Position numbers and translations under genes: made by a program | Shown: positions 44,920 to 55,117 of the stretch, in pieces | Position numbering within the stretch: the stretch's first letter is position 1 | Layout of the letters: each line of letters starts with the position of its first letter | Notes under the pieces: generated by a model | Seen by the model: the letters and a program-made list of their open reading frames with translations, nothing else | Database searches by the model: none | What the model was told of the DNA's origin: nothing | NCBI GenBank assembly: GCA_014204435.1 | Contig: JACHLF010000002.1 | Span: 434,001 to 498,000 of the forward strand | Direction: 5' to 3' | Origin: Mycobacteroides chelonae | GTDB lineage: Bacteria > Actinomycetota > Actinomycetes > Mycobacteriales > Mycobacteriaceae | Length of the DNA: 64,000 nucleotides

Positions 44920-45979
44920 CTGGGGGGGTGCCGTTCTTCTTGTTGCATGACGCCACGGGAAGCCCAGAATCGGCGATCTGTTCCTCGTAGGCGGTGATGA
45001 GGTGGTCAGCCCTAGTCATCTCTTCGTCAGTAGCGCCTTGCTTTGATGCCCTCAGTTCCTGCTGGCGCTGCTGCAGTCCTCGGACTGAATCCATCGTGAG
45101 GGCCTTATTTGGGCAGACGATCTTGCATCCGGCAACGTCAGGCTCTTCATCTTCCATGGTGCAGGCTGACCATGGAAGATGGAAGATGCAGTAGGCATGA
45201 GTGACGCCAGCTAGCGGCACCTCATAGACGGATTGGCCCACCGATTCTGTGATCCGCTTCCACTCCTTGTTGAACACAGGGGCCATGAGGCTAGCGGGAT
45301 TGATCTGTCCATAACGCCGCGCCCATCGGAGATAACACCGCGACCATAACACCACGCATGTCCATAGAAATCGTGCTGCTCGAGCTGGCGCATCACCTAT
45401 GCCCGCGAGGGGGTGCGCGATGGCCAATCCGTCCCAGCCTTTGACGCCGACGGTCTGCAGAGCGGTGGCATCGAGTCGTGGATTGGACCCCCGCAGCTCC
45501 AACGCGTCCCGGGTACCGTCGGCATTCGGCCCTTCTTGGGAGATCCAACGAATCACGTTGTCCACCAAGATGACCGATGCCGGGGTGGTCAGTCGCAGTG
45601 TCCAGCCCAGATAGTTGGGATTGTCGGCGTCGATGAAGACCAGATCGAACGGCCCCTGAACCGACGGAAGATTGTCCAAGGCGCTCCCCACCAGGATCTC
45701 GACCTGTTCGGCCAGCCCGCCGCGCTCCAAACTCGCCTGAGCGAGGGCCGCATGCTGGGGTTCGTACTCGAGCGTTGCGACGATGCCGTCGGGTCCGACC
45801 GCCTTGGCGATGGTGGCCAACAGGTATAGGAATTTGCCCTGTGTCGCCGATACCGCGATATCCGGTAGTCCACCGCCGTCCTGCGCCTGTCGAATATGGT
45901 TCAGTTCGGAGGCGTCGGGTGCGACGGGGAGCTCCAGATAGTCGTCAGTGTCGGCCCACACAGATGGGGAGAGAGTCAC
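44903..45979 (-). pseudogene. O-methyltransferase with deleted SAM motif, fused to an integrase-like tail
   Basis: The frame is open for 358 codons but joins two unrelated parts. Residues 1 to about 190 are a COMT-like O-methyltransferase (TQGKFLYLLATIAKA, LEYEPQHA, DLVFIDADNPNY, LQTVGVKGWDG). The SAM-binding motif I (LEIGTLGGYSTIWLA-type), expected between AKA and VGPDG, is missing, an in-frame loss of about 25 residues. After KGWDGLAIA the natural end is replaced by about 165 residues with a Cys/His cluster (YCIFH, SAC, GCKIVCPNKAL). That tail resembles the C terminus of actinobacterial integrase-like proteins, with low confidence. The methyltransferase is probably inactive. Confidence 0.65.
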
Positions 45980-46026
45980 TTCCGTGCGGGTACGCCTGAT
46001 TCCCGGGTACTGGCCTTGGTAGTTCG

Positions 46027-47733
46027 TTAGCCCCGCAGCGCGGAGATGAAGATCCGGGGGACCTTCAACAGACTGGGCTTACTGGCGAAATCGACCAGTA
46101 GTTCGCCTGTGCCCGCGGCGGTGGCGTTGCTCACGAACCACGGCGGCTTTGGGGACAGTGCCCACTCTCGGTGCACGATGGACCGTGGGAACGGACGGAA
46201 GGGTCCGCGCACCACGGTGCGTTCGGGCTTCTCGACGAGGAAGCCGTTATGCACCACCCCGATTCCGCTCTGCACGTCGTTCAGCACGTGACCGGGGAAC
46301 GCGCCCCAGGTGGCAGCGGGGGTCAGATAGCCCACCCCGGTCCAGGCGTTGATGGCCACCGTGCCGTACCGCAGATCCTCGATGAAGGTGTCGAAAGTCG
46401 GTCCGAGCGCCTTGATGGTGTCTGGATGCGCCAGGACGTTCACGCCGAGGGTTCCGACGAATTCGTCGTTGGCGACGCTGGCCGCCTCCTGGATGAACTG
46501 CGATCCGGAGGAATCGAGTTCGATCACTCCCAGTACCGGTCCGAAGTACTCGGTGCGCAGCAGCGCGGTCCGATCGTCGGGATCGACCACGAGCACGCGT
46601 GCACCGTTTTGTCCGAGGCGCTCGGCACCGGGGTAGGACTTTTGAGCGCCGGCCACCCGGTCGTCGGAGCCGGGGTAGTAGGCGGGTCGCGGAGGTGCCT
46701 CATCGACGGCCTTACGCAATGCGGCCAGGAACTCCTCGCGCTGCGGCCAGGCCTTCGAGAGCACCACCACCTGCGAGGCGATGCAGTTGTAGCCGTTGTT
46801 GTGCAACCGCTGCGTGGCGATGTGCCGGGTCTGGAACTCGATATCCGAGGAGCTCCACTCGCCGGGAACCACGATGGTGGGTGAGACGCCGCCGAGTTCG
46901 CTGGTGATGGCCTTGTCCAGAACCGGCTGATTACCGGCCTTGCGCTGCGCGCCCTCTTCGCCGGTGCCGAACACGATCGCGTCGTGGGTGACCGAGCTGC
47001 CGGTCATGTGAACGTGGTCGACGAGCCGGTGGTGCACCAGATAGGTGCCCACATCGGCCCCACCGGTGAGGATCCGCACAGCGCCGATCGCGATGAAAGG
47101 TTGTAGCACCTTGGTGAACACCGGCAGCAGCGGATCGGTGATGGGGTTCAGCTTGAGCGCGACCACGCGGTTGTTGGCGAACAGTTCGTAGAGAGTGTCC
47201 AGCGGTGCGATCGAGGTGATGTTGCCGGCACCAAGCACCGCGCCGACCCCGTTGGTCTTGCTGGGGTCGCGCTGCGCCAGGCCTGCGGTGTTGAGCGCCT
47301 CGGCCTGATCCACCCCGGGCTGCAACCACAACTCGGCGCTGAAACCCGACAGCAGCAGGCTGTCGAAGATGTTGAGCGGCAAGACCGAAACCGTCGTGCG
47401 GCCACCGGCGGTGACACCGAATTTGGCGTCACGCAGCGGGCTGTGCCCGGCCTGCAGCTGCTCCAAGCTTGCCGACAGGGCGGCGATAGCGCCCGCCACC
47501 GCGTACGGGCCGGAGATCCATTCCTCGCCGACCAGCGGAGATTCCGGATCGAGTTTCTTGATCTGGAACGCGGCGGCCTGCACCCACTGCTGCGCGTTGT
47601 CGATCACGGCTTGCCGAGTCTCGGCCAGTAGCTGCATGCGCTGGGTCAAAGAGGTCTTGGCCCAGGTTTTTTCGCCTTCAGTCAGGTCCTGCAGCGCCTG
47701 GTCTACCGGGGATTCGATCTGTACGTCGGTCAT
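46027..47733 (-). CDS. Aldehyde dehydrogenase family protein
   Basis: A 568-residue ALDH-superfamily protein, longer than the usual 480-500. The nucleotide region has GAGNITS and HMTGSSVTHD, the Glu-containing SELGGVSP follows, and the catalytic Cys lies in NNGYNCIAS. The C-terminal extension covers about 60 residues. The aldehyde substrate is unknown. It is transcribed away from a TetR gene across an 86-base gap that contains a perfect 17-base palindrome, so control by that TetR protein is likely. Confidence 0.82.
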   Translation of the reverse strand: MTDVQIESPVDQALQDLTEGEKTWAKTSLTQRMQLLAETRQAVIDNAQQWVQAAAFQIKKLDPESPLVGEEWISGPYAVAGAIAALSASLEQLQAGHSPLRDAKFGVTAGGRTTVSVLPLNIFDSLLLSGFSAELWLQPGVDQAEALNTAGLAQRDPSKTNGVGAVLGAGNITSIAPLDTLYELFANNRVVALKLNPITDPLLPVFTKVLQPFIAIGAVRILTGGADVGTYLVHHRLVDHVHMTGSSVTHDAIVFGTGEEGAQRKAGNQPVLDKAITSELGGVSPTIVVPGEWSSSDIEFQTRHIATQRLHNNGYNCIASQVVVLSKAWPQREEFLAALRKAVDEAPPRPAYYPGSDDRVAGAQKSYPGAERLGQNGARVLVVDPDDRTALLRTEYFGPVLGVIELDSSGSQFIQEAASVANDEFVGTLGVNVLAHPDTIKALGPTFDTFIEDLRYGTVAINAWTGVGYLTPAATWGAFPGHVLNDVQSGIGVVHNGFLVEKPERTVVRGPFRPFPRSIVHREWALSPKPPWFVSNATAAGTGELLVDFASKPSLLKVPRIFISALRG

Positions 47734-47789
47734 GAATGTCAGCTCGCGCTCTTGTCGAAGTCGGGTGCCGATGTGTTCGGTGGGTCACA

Positions 47790-47806
47790 TGGTACGTGAC
47801 GTACCA
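47790..47806. promoter_or_regulatory. TetR-type operator between ALDH and TetR genes
   Basis: TGGTACGTGACGTACCA is a perfect palindrome with 8-base arms around a single centre base. It is centred in the 86-base divergent intergenic region, 13 bases before the TetR GTG at 47820. The position suits autoregulation together with repression of the ALDH gene. Confidence 0.7.
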
Positions 47807-47819
47807 CACCATTGCTAGA

Positions 47820-48545
47820 GTGAGCTTCGTGCAGCCCGATGTCGAAGAATGCGCGGCCGGCCGGTGGAGTGGCCAGCGCGAACGTCGGCGCGCGGAATTC
47901 GTGGACGCCGCACTTGCGGCCATCGCCGAGCACGGCCCGCAGACCTCGACCGAACAGATCGCCGTCTATGTCGGGGTCACCCGGACCAAGCTCTACCGTC
48001 ATTTCACCGACGCGTCGGATCTGCAGCGCGCCGTGGCACAGCGGGCCGGCGAGATGCTGATCGGCGACCTTGCGCCGTTGTGGGAGCCGCATGGGTCGAT
48101 GGCCCAGATCATCGAGGCGGGCGTTGGTGCGCACGCGCGTTTCCTCGTCGAGCACCGGAACCTCTATCGGTATCTGGCGCATTGCTCTATGGCCGAGGAC
48201 TCCAATGCGCCCGACGCGATCACCGACATCAAGTTGTCGGTCGGTACGCACCTTGGACAGGTTTTCGCCGTGTATCTGGGCGCCTTCGGGATCGCGGTCG
48301 AAAGCGACATCCTGGCGATGGGCATCGTGGGCATGATCGAAACCGCGACCAGCCACTGGCTGGATAACCCGGGGGGCACCTCGCAAGAACGGCTGATCGC
48401 GGATCAGGTCCGGTGGATATGGCTGTTGCTCGATGACATGCTGCGTGCGGGGGGTGTCTACATAGATCCCGACGAGCCGTTGCCGGAACCCGGGGAGATC
48501 GCCCAGACGGCAGACGGTTACCGGGATCCACACCGGGTGGTCTAG
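47820..48545 (+). CDS. TetR-family regulator of the ALDH gene
   Basis: A 241-residue TetR protein. The N-terminal helix-turn-helix (about 22-68) shows FVDAALAAIAEHGPQTSTEQIAVYVGVTRTKLYRHF split over helices 1-3. The rest is the ligand-binding domain. GTG 47820 is chosen because it directly follows the palindromic operator; a GTG three codons later is an alternative. Divergent placement to the ALDH gene suggests local control. Confidence 0.82.
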   Translation: MSFVQPDVEECAAGRWSGQRERRRAEFVDAALAAIAEHGPQTSTEQIAVYVGVTRTKLYRHFTDASDLQRAVAQRAGEMLIGDLAPLWEPHGSMAQIIEAGVGAHARFLVEHRNLYRYLAHCSMAEDSNAPDAITDIKLSVGTHLGQVFAVYLGAFGIAVESDILAMGIVGMIETATSHWLDNPGGTSQERLIADQVRWIWLLLDDMLRAGGVYIDPDEPLPEPGEIAQTADGYRDPHRVV

Positions 48546-48588
48546 CCCGGCGGGGCAGCGCCGCGGTGTCGGCGTGTTCGGGCACGAT

Positions 48589-50238
48589 ATGCGTATGCTC
48601 CCCGGTGACAGTGCAGCGCTACGAAAGGCGCGCGGCGCTTATTTCACCCCCTCCCCGGTTGCCCAATTCCTCGTTGACTGGGCGGTGCGTGACCCCGAGG
48701 ACGCTGTGTTGGAGCCGTCCTGTGGTGAGGCCGTCTTCCTGCACGAGGTCGGGCGGCGGGGGAATCATGTTGGCCGTTTGGTGGGCGTGGAATTACATCC
48801 CGGCTCGGCCGCTGAATCCCAGCGAAGCCTGCGGGTCAACGGAGTTGAGGCTGCCGTGCATTCCGGTGATTTCTTCCTGTACTCCGAGTTCGGGACGTAT
48901 GACGCCGTGGTCGGTAATCCACCCTATGTGCGCTACCAGGATTTCGTCGGCGAGTCTCGTTCCCGAGCGCGACGGGCTGCTCTTCACGCAGGGGTTTCGT
49001 TGACCAATCTCGCATCATCTTGGGCCGCGTTCACCGTGCATTCGGCGTTGCACCTCAAGGCGGGTGGGAGGTTGGCGTTGGTGTTGCCGGCCGAACTACT
49101 GACGGTCAACTATGCAGCACAGGTACGGCAGTTCCTACTGGAGCGGTTCCGGTCGGTGGGGCTGGTGCTCTTCCAGGAGCGCGTGTTTCCGGATGTCCAG
49201 GAGGAGGTCGTTCTCCTACTGGCAGAAGGATTTTCACCTGACGGCGGCGTCGGCACCGACCATATGACGCTATGGCAGGTGCGCGACATTCTTGGGCTGG
49301 CGCAACTGACCGCCTCGCGGCGTTGGACCCCACCGAGCAAGGGGGGCAAGTGGTCTGCCGGATTGATGTCCGAAATCGGCTTGGAAGCCTTCAATTCCGC
49401 CGTTGTAGGCGGTGACTTCACCTGCCTGGAAGCCTGGGGCGACACGACCTTGGGCATGGTTACGGGCAACAACCGATTCTTCACCCTGCCACCGGCCAAG
49501 GTGAAGGATCTCGGTCTGGCCCCCTCGGATGTATTGGCCTTGTCTCCACCGGGTTCGCGACATCTACGGGCCTTGACGCTCACCAAGAACGCGTTCGATC
49601 TGCTCGGCGCAGAGGGCCGCGCAAGCTATCTGTTTCGACCCGCGGACACTCCGTCGCGCGCGGCGTGGCGTTATATCCATTCCGGGGAGGACCTTGATGT
49701 GCACCTGGCCTACAAATGCCGAGTGCGTACCCCGTGGTGGCGCGTGCCGTATCTGCGCCCCGCGGACTTGTTCTTGACCTACATGAACGCGGACACGCCG
49801 CGCCTTGCCTCCAATCATGTTGGTGTACATCACCTCAACTCGGTCCATGGTGTCTATCTGCGCAGCGAGGTGCGTAAGGACGGTATGGCCCTGCTGCCGA
49901 TTGCGGCGTTGAACTCGGTGACACTCGTCGGCGCCGAGACGGTAGGACGGTCGTACGGTGGCGGCATGCTCAAGATCGAACCCCGAGAGGCCGACGCGCT
50001 CCCCGTGCCCTCTCCGGCGCTTGTCCGCCGGGTCGCGGCCGATCTGCGCAGTCTGCGGCCCATGGTGGCAGCGCGACTACGTGCGGGCCAGCTCCTGGAT
50101 GCTGTCGCGATGGTGGACGAGGTGCTGTTGATCGGCGCAATGAAGATGAAGAAGAAGTACCTAGGTGCCTTGCGCCAGGATCATGCCGACCTCACGGCGC
50201 GGCGGTTCGCGCGGGGCAGGTCGACCGGTGGCCAGTAA
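48589..50238 (+). CDS. N6-adenine DNA methyltransferase of a restriction-modification system
   Basis: A protein of about 549 residues. The SAM-binding segment is VLEPSCGEAVF, the N6-adenine catalytic motif is GNPPYVRY, and an LPAELL region follows. The C-terminal half is a putative target-recognition domain. The layout is that of Eco57I/type II gamma-class enzymes. Starts at GTG 48574, ATG 48589 or ATG 48595 are all possible. The next gene overlaps by 11 bases and looks like the cognate nuclease. It modifies adenines to protect host DNA. Confidence 0.8.
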   Translation: MRMLPGDSAALRKARGAYFTPSPVAQFLVDWAVRDPEDAVLEPSCGEAVFLHEVGRRGNHVGRLVGVELHPGSAAESQRSLRVNGVEAAVHSGDFFLYSEFGTYDAVVGNPPYVRYQDFVGESRSRARRAALHAGVSLTNLASSWAAFTVHSALHLKAGGRLALVLPAELLTVNYAAQVRQFLLERFRSVGLVLFQERVFPDVQEEVVLLLAEGFSPDGGVGTDHMTLWQVRDILGLAQLTASRRWTPPSKGGKWSAGLMSEIGLEAFNSAVVGGDFTCLEAWGDTTLGMVTGNNRFFTLPPAKVKDLGLAPSDVLALSPPGSRHLRALTLTKNAFDLLGAEGRASYLFRPADTPSRAAWRYIHSGEDLDVHLAYKCRVRTPWWRVPYLRPADLFLTYMNADTPRLASNHVGVHHLNSVHGVYLRSEVRKDGMALLPIAALNSVTLVGAETVGRSYGGGMLKIEPREADALPVPSPALVRRVAADLRSLRPMVAARLRAGQLLDAVAMVDEVLLIGAMKMKKKYLGALRQDHADLTARRFARGRSTGGQ

Positions 50239-51211
50239 GCCCAACGCCAAGGCAGCGGCCTGGCCGCTGTTCGACGCCATCGTCGCGGGGTCGGCGCTCA
50301 AGGACGTCAACCCGTGGGCGTCGAAGCGCTTCCACCCGGATTACCAGACGTTGAGAACTCTGCTGGCGGTGCCTCTCCACCTCGGCGCGGAGACCCAATC
50401 CGGTGTTCCCGCGCTGGCGCTCGATGTATGGGTTGCCCACGAGCTGCGGCGAGCGGGTCTGGATCCGGATGCGGTGTGGCCGCGCGCCGAAGCGCCGCGT
50501 GTTGTCGAACGAGATGTCCTGAAGTTCCTCAACGCCGTCCCGGTGACCATGGGCAAGCACGCGCTCCTTGAGCGGCTGCGGGCAGGCAAGGGCACCGGTG
50601 GTGTGGGGACGGCGTCGGCGGTCATTGCGGGCAAGAACTACCTCAAGCAGGTCGACGTCGTCATGTCGTCCTGGTTGACCGGGCCCGAACTCCTCATCTC
50701 GACCAAACGCATGGATTCCTCGTTCGGTAAGAACGCCGCCAATCGGGTGGAAGAGTCCTATGGCGACGCCAAGAATCTCGCGTTGCGTCACCCGTTGGCC
50801 GCACGCGGCTTCGTCTACGGCTTGCGCTCCACGGCCCACACGGATGAACCGCGCACCTTCAGGTGGATCGTGGACCTGCTCATCAAGCTGGGACGTGAAG
50901 AAGACGCCTATAACGCCTGCGCTCTCATCGTGCCGGAATGGGAAGGTAGTGGGCCCGGTGCCGGGGAGGACAAATCGGACGACGTCGTCATCGAACCCGA
51001 TGAGGTCGAGATCGAAGACGTCGACGAGGAAGCCGCGGTCGATACGGCAGCGGATCTGGCCGCGCTGCCGACGGTGACGCTGCGCCATGAGCTGGTACCC
51101 GAGGAACTGGAGCCTGGACGTTTCTTCGGGATGATGCTCAATATCGTGCTGGATAACTCGAGCGTCACCCAGCACGAACGGGCCCGGGACCTGCGCGACG
51201 CGGGTGGGTAA
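50228..51211 (+). CDS. Putative restriction endonuclease partner
   Basis: A 327-residue protein starting at GTG 50228 inside the methyltransferase stop region. A conserved block reads GPELLISTKRMDSSFGKNAANR and EESYGDAKNLALRHPLAA, which I associate with type II restriction endonucleases encoded beside N6-adenine methylases. The acidic and Lys residues of VDVV...ELLISTK could be a PD-(D/E)xK-like active site. A highly acidic stretch (about 255-285, EPDEVEIEDVDEE) precedes the C-terminal helices. Assignment depends mostly on the neighbour. Confidence 0.6.
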   Translation: MASKPNAKAAAWPLFDAIVAGSALKDVNPWASKRFHPDYQTLRTLLAVPLHLGAETQSGVPALALDVWVAHELRRAGLDPDAVWPRAEAPRVVERDVLKFLNAVPVTMGKHALLERLRAGKGTGGVGTASAVIAGKNYLKQVDVVMSSWLTGPELLISTKRMDSSFGKNAANRVEESYGDAKNLALRHPLAARGFVYGLRSTAHTDEPRTFRWIVDLLIKLGREEDAYNACALIVPEWEGSGPGAGEDKSDDVVIEPDEVEIEDVDEEAAVDTAADLAALPTVTLRHELVPEELEPGRFFGMMLNIVLDNSSVTQHERARDLRDAGG

Positions 51212-51214
51212 GCC

Positions 51215-52918
51215 CTAGCCGCAGACCGCGCCGACGGCCGCCGACTGGACCAGCTTGGTGTACTTGGCCAAAACCCCGGTCTTGTACCGCGGCGGCAGCG
51301 GTTCGAATCCCTCACGGCGCTTGGCGATTTCCGCCTCGTCGACCAGGAGATCGAGCTTTCCGTTGCCGACATCGAGCCGGATGCGGTCGCCGTCCTTGAC
51401 GAATGCGATGGGACCGCCGTCCACGGCCTCGGGTGCGATGTGACCCACGCACAGTCCGGTGGTGCCGCCGGAGAAGCGGCCGTCGGTCATCAACAGCACG
51501 TCCTTACCGAGGCCCGCACCCTTGATGGCGCCGGTGATGGCCAGCATCTCGCGCATGCCGGGGCCGCCCTTGGGGCCCTCGTAACGGATGACGACGACGT
51601 CGCCATGCGTGATGGTGCCGTCTTCCAGCGCATCGAGTGCTGCCCGCTCCCGTTCGAAAACCCTTGCGGTGCCCTCGAAGACATCGGACTCAAAGCCTGC
51701 GGACTTGACGACCGCGCCCTCGGGTGCCAGCGAGCCATGCAGGATGGTGATGCCGCCGGTGGGGTGGATCGGGTTGTTCATGGCGCGCAGCACCTTGCCG
51801 TCCGGGTCCGGCGGTGCGATGTGAGCAAGGTTTTCGGCCATGGACTTGCCGGTGACCGTGAGGCAATCGCCGTGCAGCAGGCCGGCATCTAGTAGCGCGC
51901 GCATCACCACCGGAACGCCACCGATTTCGTCGACGTCCTTCATCACGTGGCGGCCAAAGGGTTTCACGTCGGCGAGGTGCGGCACCTTGTTGCCGATGCG
52001 AGTGAAGTCGGCCAGCGACAGTTCGACCTCAGCCTCTTTGGCGATAGCCAGCAGGTGCAGCACCGCGTTGGTGGACCCGCCGAACGCCATCACCACGGCG
52101 ATGGCGTTCTCGAAGGCATCCTTGGTCAGGATGTCGCGCGCGGTGATCCCTCGGCGCAGCATTTCGACGACGGCCTCGCCGGACTTGCGTGCGTAGTCCT
52201 CACGGCGCTTGTCGATCGCGACAGGAGAGGCGCTGCCCGGTAACGACATTCCGAGGGCCTCGGCTGCGCTGGCCATGGTATTGGCGGTGTACATGCCGCC
52301 ACATGCGCCCTCACCCGGACAGATGGCGCGCTCGATGATGTCGACATCCTCACGCGACATCAGGCCGCGCGCACAGGCGCCGACGGCCTCGAAGGCGTCG
52401 ATGATGGTGACTTCCTTCTCCGTGCCGTCGGTCAGCTTGGCCTTGCCGGGCATGATCGAGCCGTTGTAAAGGAACACCGAGGCCAGGTCCAAACGTGCTG
52501 CGGCCATGAGCATCCCGGGAATCGACTTGTCGCACCCGGCCAGTAGCACGGAACCGTCGAGGCGCTCGGCCTGCATGACGGTCTCGACGCTGTCGGCGAT
52601 GACCTCGCGTGACACCAGCGAGAAGTGCATACCCTCGTGTCCCATGGAGATGCCGTCGGAGACGGAGATGGTGCCGAATTCCAGCGGGTAACCGCCGCCC
52701 TCGTGCACGCCGTCCTTGACCGATCGCGCGAGCCGCTGCAGCGACATGTTGCACGGGGTGATCTCGTTCCACGACGAACCGACACCGATCTGCGGCTTGA
52801 CCCAGTCGTCGTCGCCCATGCCTACCGCGCGCAGCATCCCGCGGGCGGCGGTCTTCTCCAGGCCGTCGGTGACGTCGCGGCTACGGGGCTTGATATCGGG
52901 CTGCTGCGGGGCTGACAT
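51215..52918 (-). CDS. ilvD: Dihydroxy-acid dehydratase
   Basis: A 567-residue IlvD. Fe-S cluster Cys residues occur in [11 protein letters not shown] and [27 protein letters not shown] and the C-terminal [20 protein letters not shown] are diagnostic. It dehydrates dihydroxyisovalerate and dihydroxymethylvalerate in valine and isoleucine synthesis. ATG 52918 begins the conserved sequence ([17 protein letters not shown]); earlier in-frame starts are not plausible. Its stop is 3 bases from that of the restriction gene, convergent. Confidence 0.95.
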   Translation of the reverse strand: MSAPQQPDIKPRSRDVTDGLEKTAARGMLRAVGMGDDDWVKPQIGVGSSWNEITPCNMSLQRLARSVKDGVHEGGGYPLEFGTISVSDGISMGHEGMHFSLVSREVIADSVETVMQAERLDGSVLLAGCDKSIPGMLMAAARLDLASVFLYNGSIMPGKAKLTDGTEKEVTIIDAFEAVGACARGLMSREDVDIIERAICPGEGACGGMYTANTMASAAEALGMSLPGSASPVAIDKRREDYARKSGEAVVEMLRRGITARDILTKDAFENAIAVVMAFGGSTNAVLHLLAIAKEAEVELSLADFTRIGNKVPHLADVKPFGRHVMKDVDEIGGVPVVMRALLDAGLLHGDCLTVTGKSMAENLAHIAPPDPDGKVLRAMNNPIHPTGGITILHGSLAPEGAVVKSAGFESDVFEGTARVFERERAALDALEDGTITHGDVVVIRYEGPKGGPGMREMLAITGAIKGAGLGKDVLLMTDGRFSGGTTGLCVGHIAPEAVDGGPIAFVKDGDRIRLDVGNGKLDLLVDEAEIAKRREGFEPLPPRYKTGVLAKYTKLVQSAAVGAVCG

Positions 52919-53039
52919 GGGGTTAAGTATCCCTCGCCGGTGCAACCGGGATTCCGCAGGCGTCGACACGGTGCCTCGTGGCAAAACGTGCGCTACGAAA
53001 CCGCCGCGAAACGGCGTGTCGGCAGCAAGGATGGCCGGT

Positions 53040-54413
53040 ATGCCATTCATGCCGGTCAGCGACTCGATGTTCCTCATCGGGGAGGCACGGGAACACCCCT
53101 TCCACGTCGGCGGCTTGCAGCTGTTCAAGCCGCCTGTCGACGCCGGTTCGGACTACGCCGAGGTGTTCTACGAACAGCTGATGTCGACCACCGAGGTGTC
53201 CTCGGACTTCCGCAAACGGCCTGGCCAACCGCTGGCGGTGATGGGCAACCTCACCTGGATCATCGACGACGAGATCGACTGGGAGTACCACGTGCGCCGC
53301 TCGGCGCTGCCTCGTCCCGCACGGGTCCGCGAGCTGCTGACCGTCACTTCTCGGTGGCACAGCTCCCCGCTGGATCGGCACCGGCCACTATGGGAAATGC
53401 ATGTGGTAGAAGGCCTTTCGGACGGGCGCCTGGCCGTCTACACCAAGATGCACCACGCGGTGATCGATGGTGTCGGCGCCTTGCGGATGATGATGCGTTC
53501 GCTCTCGGACGATCCCGACGCGCGCGACTGCCAGGCCGTGTGGGCCCCGGCCAACCGGCGCGCCAAGAGCAGCATCGTGAGCACGACCAACACCTCGGCG
53601 CTGGATCTGATCAAGGGCGCGGCCGGCGCGGTGCGCCAGGTTGTGTCGATTCCCCCCGGTCTGCTCAAGTACGGGCGTCATGCGCTGTCGGACCCTCAGC
53701 TGGTCAGGCCGCTGTCCGCGCCGCACACCATGCTGAACGTCTCGATCGGAGGGGCGCGGCGATTCGCGGCGCAGACCTGGGCGATGGGCCGGATCAAGGA
53801 GGCCGGGAAGGCGCTGGGCGGAACGGTCAACGACGTGGTGCTGGCGATGTGCGCGGGTGCGTTGCGTACCTACCTGGAGGAGCAGAACGCGTTGCCGGAT
53901 AAGCCGCTCGTCGCCATGTGTCCGGTGTCGATCAGGGCGGAGGGCGACCAGAACGCTGGGAACTCGATCACCGCTCTATTGGCCAGCCTGGCAACCGACA
54001 AGCCCGATCCCCTAGAGCGGTTCAGTGCCATTCGCGACTCGGTGCAGGCCGCCAAGTCGGTGCTCTCGGAGATGACGCCGCTGCAGCGGATGCTCGTCGG
54101 AGCGCTCAACGGGGCACCTGCACTCAGCGGAGCCGTCCCGGGTTTGGTGGATCGGGCTGCTCCTGCATTCAACGTGATCATCTCCAACGTGCCAGGGCCG
54201 CGCACCGACATGTTCTGGAACGGCTTCGAGATGGACGGGTGCTACCCCGCATCCATCCCGATCGACGGAGTGGCGTTGAATATCACCTGCACGAGCAGTG
54301 GCTCGTCCATGCACTTCGGGCTGACCGGATGCCGCACCAGTGTGCCGCATTTGCAGCGCATCCTGGCGCATCTGGAGGAGGCGCTGACGGAGCTGGAAGA
54401 GTCTGTCGGCTAA
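53040..54413 (+). CDS. Wax ester synthase/diacylglycerol acyltransferase (WS/DGAT)
   Basis: A 457-residue acyltransferase. The catalytic motif is H138-H139-A-V-I-D143-G, and [17 protein letters not shown] and [11 protein letters not shown] are conserved family blocks. It transfers acyl-CoA to diacylglycerol or fatty alcohols to make storage lipid at the membrane. ATG 53040 is supported by AAGG eight bases before it; ATG 53031 and 53049 are alternatives. Confidence 0.9.
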   Translation: MPFMPVSDSMFLIGEAREHPFHVGGLQLFKPPVDAGSDYAEVFYEQLMSTTEVSSDFRKRPGQPLAVMGNLTWIIDDEIDWEYHVRRSALPRPARVRELLTVTSRWHSSPLDRHRPLWEMHVVEGLSDGRLAVYTKMHHAVIDGVGALRMMMRSLSDDPDARDCQAVWAPANRRAKSSIVSTTNTSALDLIKGAAGAVRQVVSIPPGLLKYGRHALSDPQLVRPLSAPHTMLNVSIGGARRFAAQTWAMGRIKEAGKALGGTVNDVVLAMCAGALRTYLEEQNALPDKPLVAMCPVSIRAEGDQNAGNSITALLASLATDKPDPLERFSAIRDSVQAAKSVLSEMTPLQRMLVGALNGAPALSGAVPGLVDRAAPAFNVIISNVPGPRTDMFWNGFEMDGCYPASIPIDGVALNITCTSSGSSMHFGLTGCRTSVPHLQRILAHLEEALTELEESVG

Positions 54414-54420
54414 GCACTCG

Positions 54421-54468
54421 TACCCGCGAGGGGTATACCCCACCAGTATTTCGTACCCTATGGGGGTA
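54421..54468. promoter_or_regulatory. Two tandem RicR/CsoR copper boxes
   Basis: TACCCGCGAGGGGTA (54421-54435) and TACCCTATGGGGGTA (54454-54468) each match the RicR consensus TACCC-N5-GGGTA exactly. Their starts are 33 bases apart. They lie immediately upstream of the DUF305 lipoprotein gene that precedes the regulator, so autorepression lifted by Cu(I) is expected. Confidence 0.85.
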
Positions 54469-54487
54469 TGTGAGCTACGATGGGGGC

Positions 54488-55117
54488 ATGCGAAACCGAA
54501 CTCGTACTCTCATTCTGGCCGGCGCTGCCGCTGCGGTGCTGGTTCTCTCCGCGTGTAGCTCAGGCAACAAGGGTGATGAGTCGAAGTCAGAGCATTCGGG
54601 CCATGCCGGCATGTCCGGAATGACGACTACGCTGGACACCAATGCCGCGGCACCCGTGTCCGACCACAACGATGCCGATGTGACGTTTGCTCAGCAGATG
54701 ATCATGCATCACCAGCAGGCCGTCGAAATGTCCGCGCTGACCGAGGGGCGCACCGCCAACCCCGCGGTGCTCGAACTCGCGAAGAACATCGAGACAGCCC
54801 AACAGCCGGAGATCGATACCTTCACCGGATGGCTCAAGGCGTGGGGCCAGCCGTTGATGCCGGAGGGGCATGACCCGGCGGGTCATATGCCTGGCATGGT
54901 GGACACGCCGGTACTGGACCGGATGAAGACCCTCAACGGCGAGGTCTTCGACCAGCTGTGGCTGCAGTCGATGATCGCCCATCACCAGGGTGCCGTCGCC
55001 ATGTCGAATGCGGAACTCTCCGGGGGCCAGTACCCTGCGGCGAAGCAGTTGGCGCAACAGATCATCGACAATCAGCAGCCTGAGATCGACACGATGCAGG
55101 GCCTTCTCAAGGGATAA
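54488..55117 (+). CDS. DUF305 lipoprotein, probable copper-linked
   Basis: A 209-residue exported protein with lipobox VLSAC (Cys at about residue 23), followed by a His/Met-rich linker (HSGHAGMSGM). Two DUF305 repeats follow, each with the MIxHHxxAVxM pattern (MIMHHQQAVEM and MIAHHQGAVAM). The His/Met content suits metal binding outside the membrane. It follows two RicR boxes and touches the regulator gene (TAA then ATG with no gap), so it is probably part of a copper-response operon. Confidence 0.85.
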   Translation: MRNRTRTLILAGAAAAVLVLSACSSGNKGDESKSEHSGHAGMSGMTTTLDTNAAAPVSDHNDADVTFAQQMIMHHQQAVEMSALTEGRTANPAVLELAKNIETAQQPEIDTFTGWLKAWGQPLMPEGHDPAGHMPGMVDTPVLDRMKTLNGEVFDQLWLQSMIAHHQGAVAMSNAELSGGQYPAAKQLAQQIIDNQQPEIDTMQGLLKG

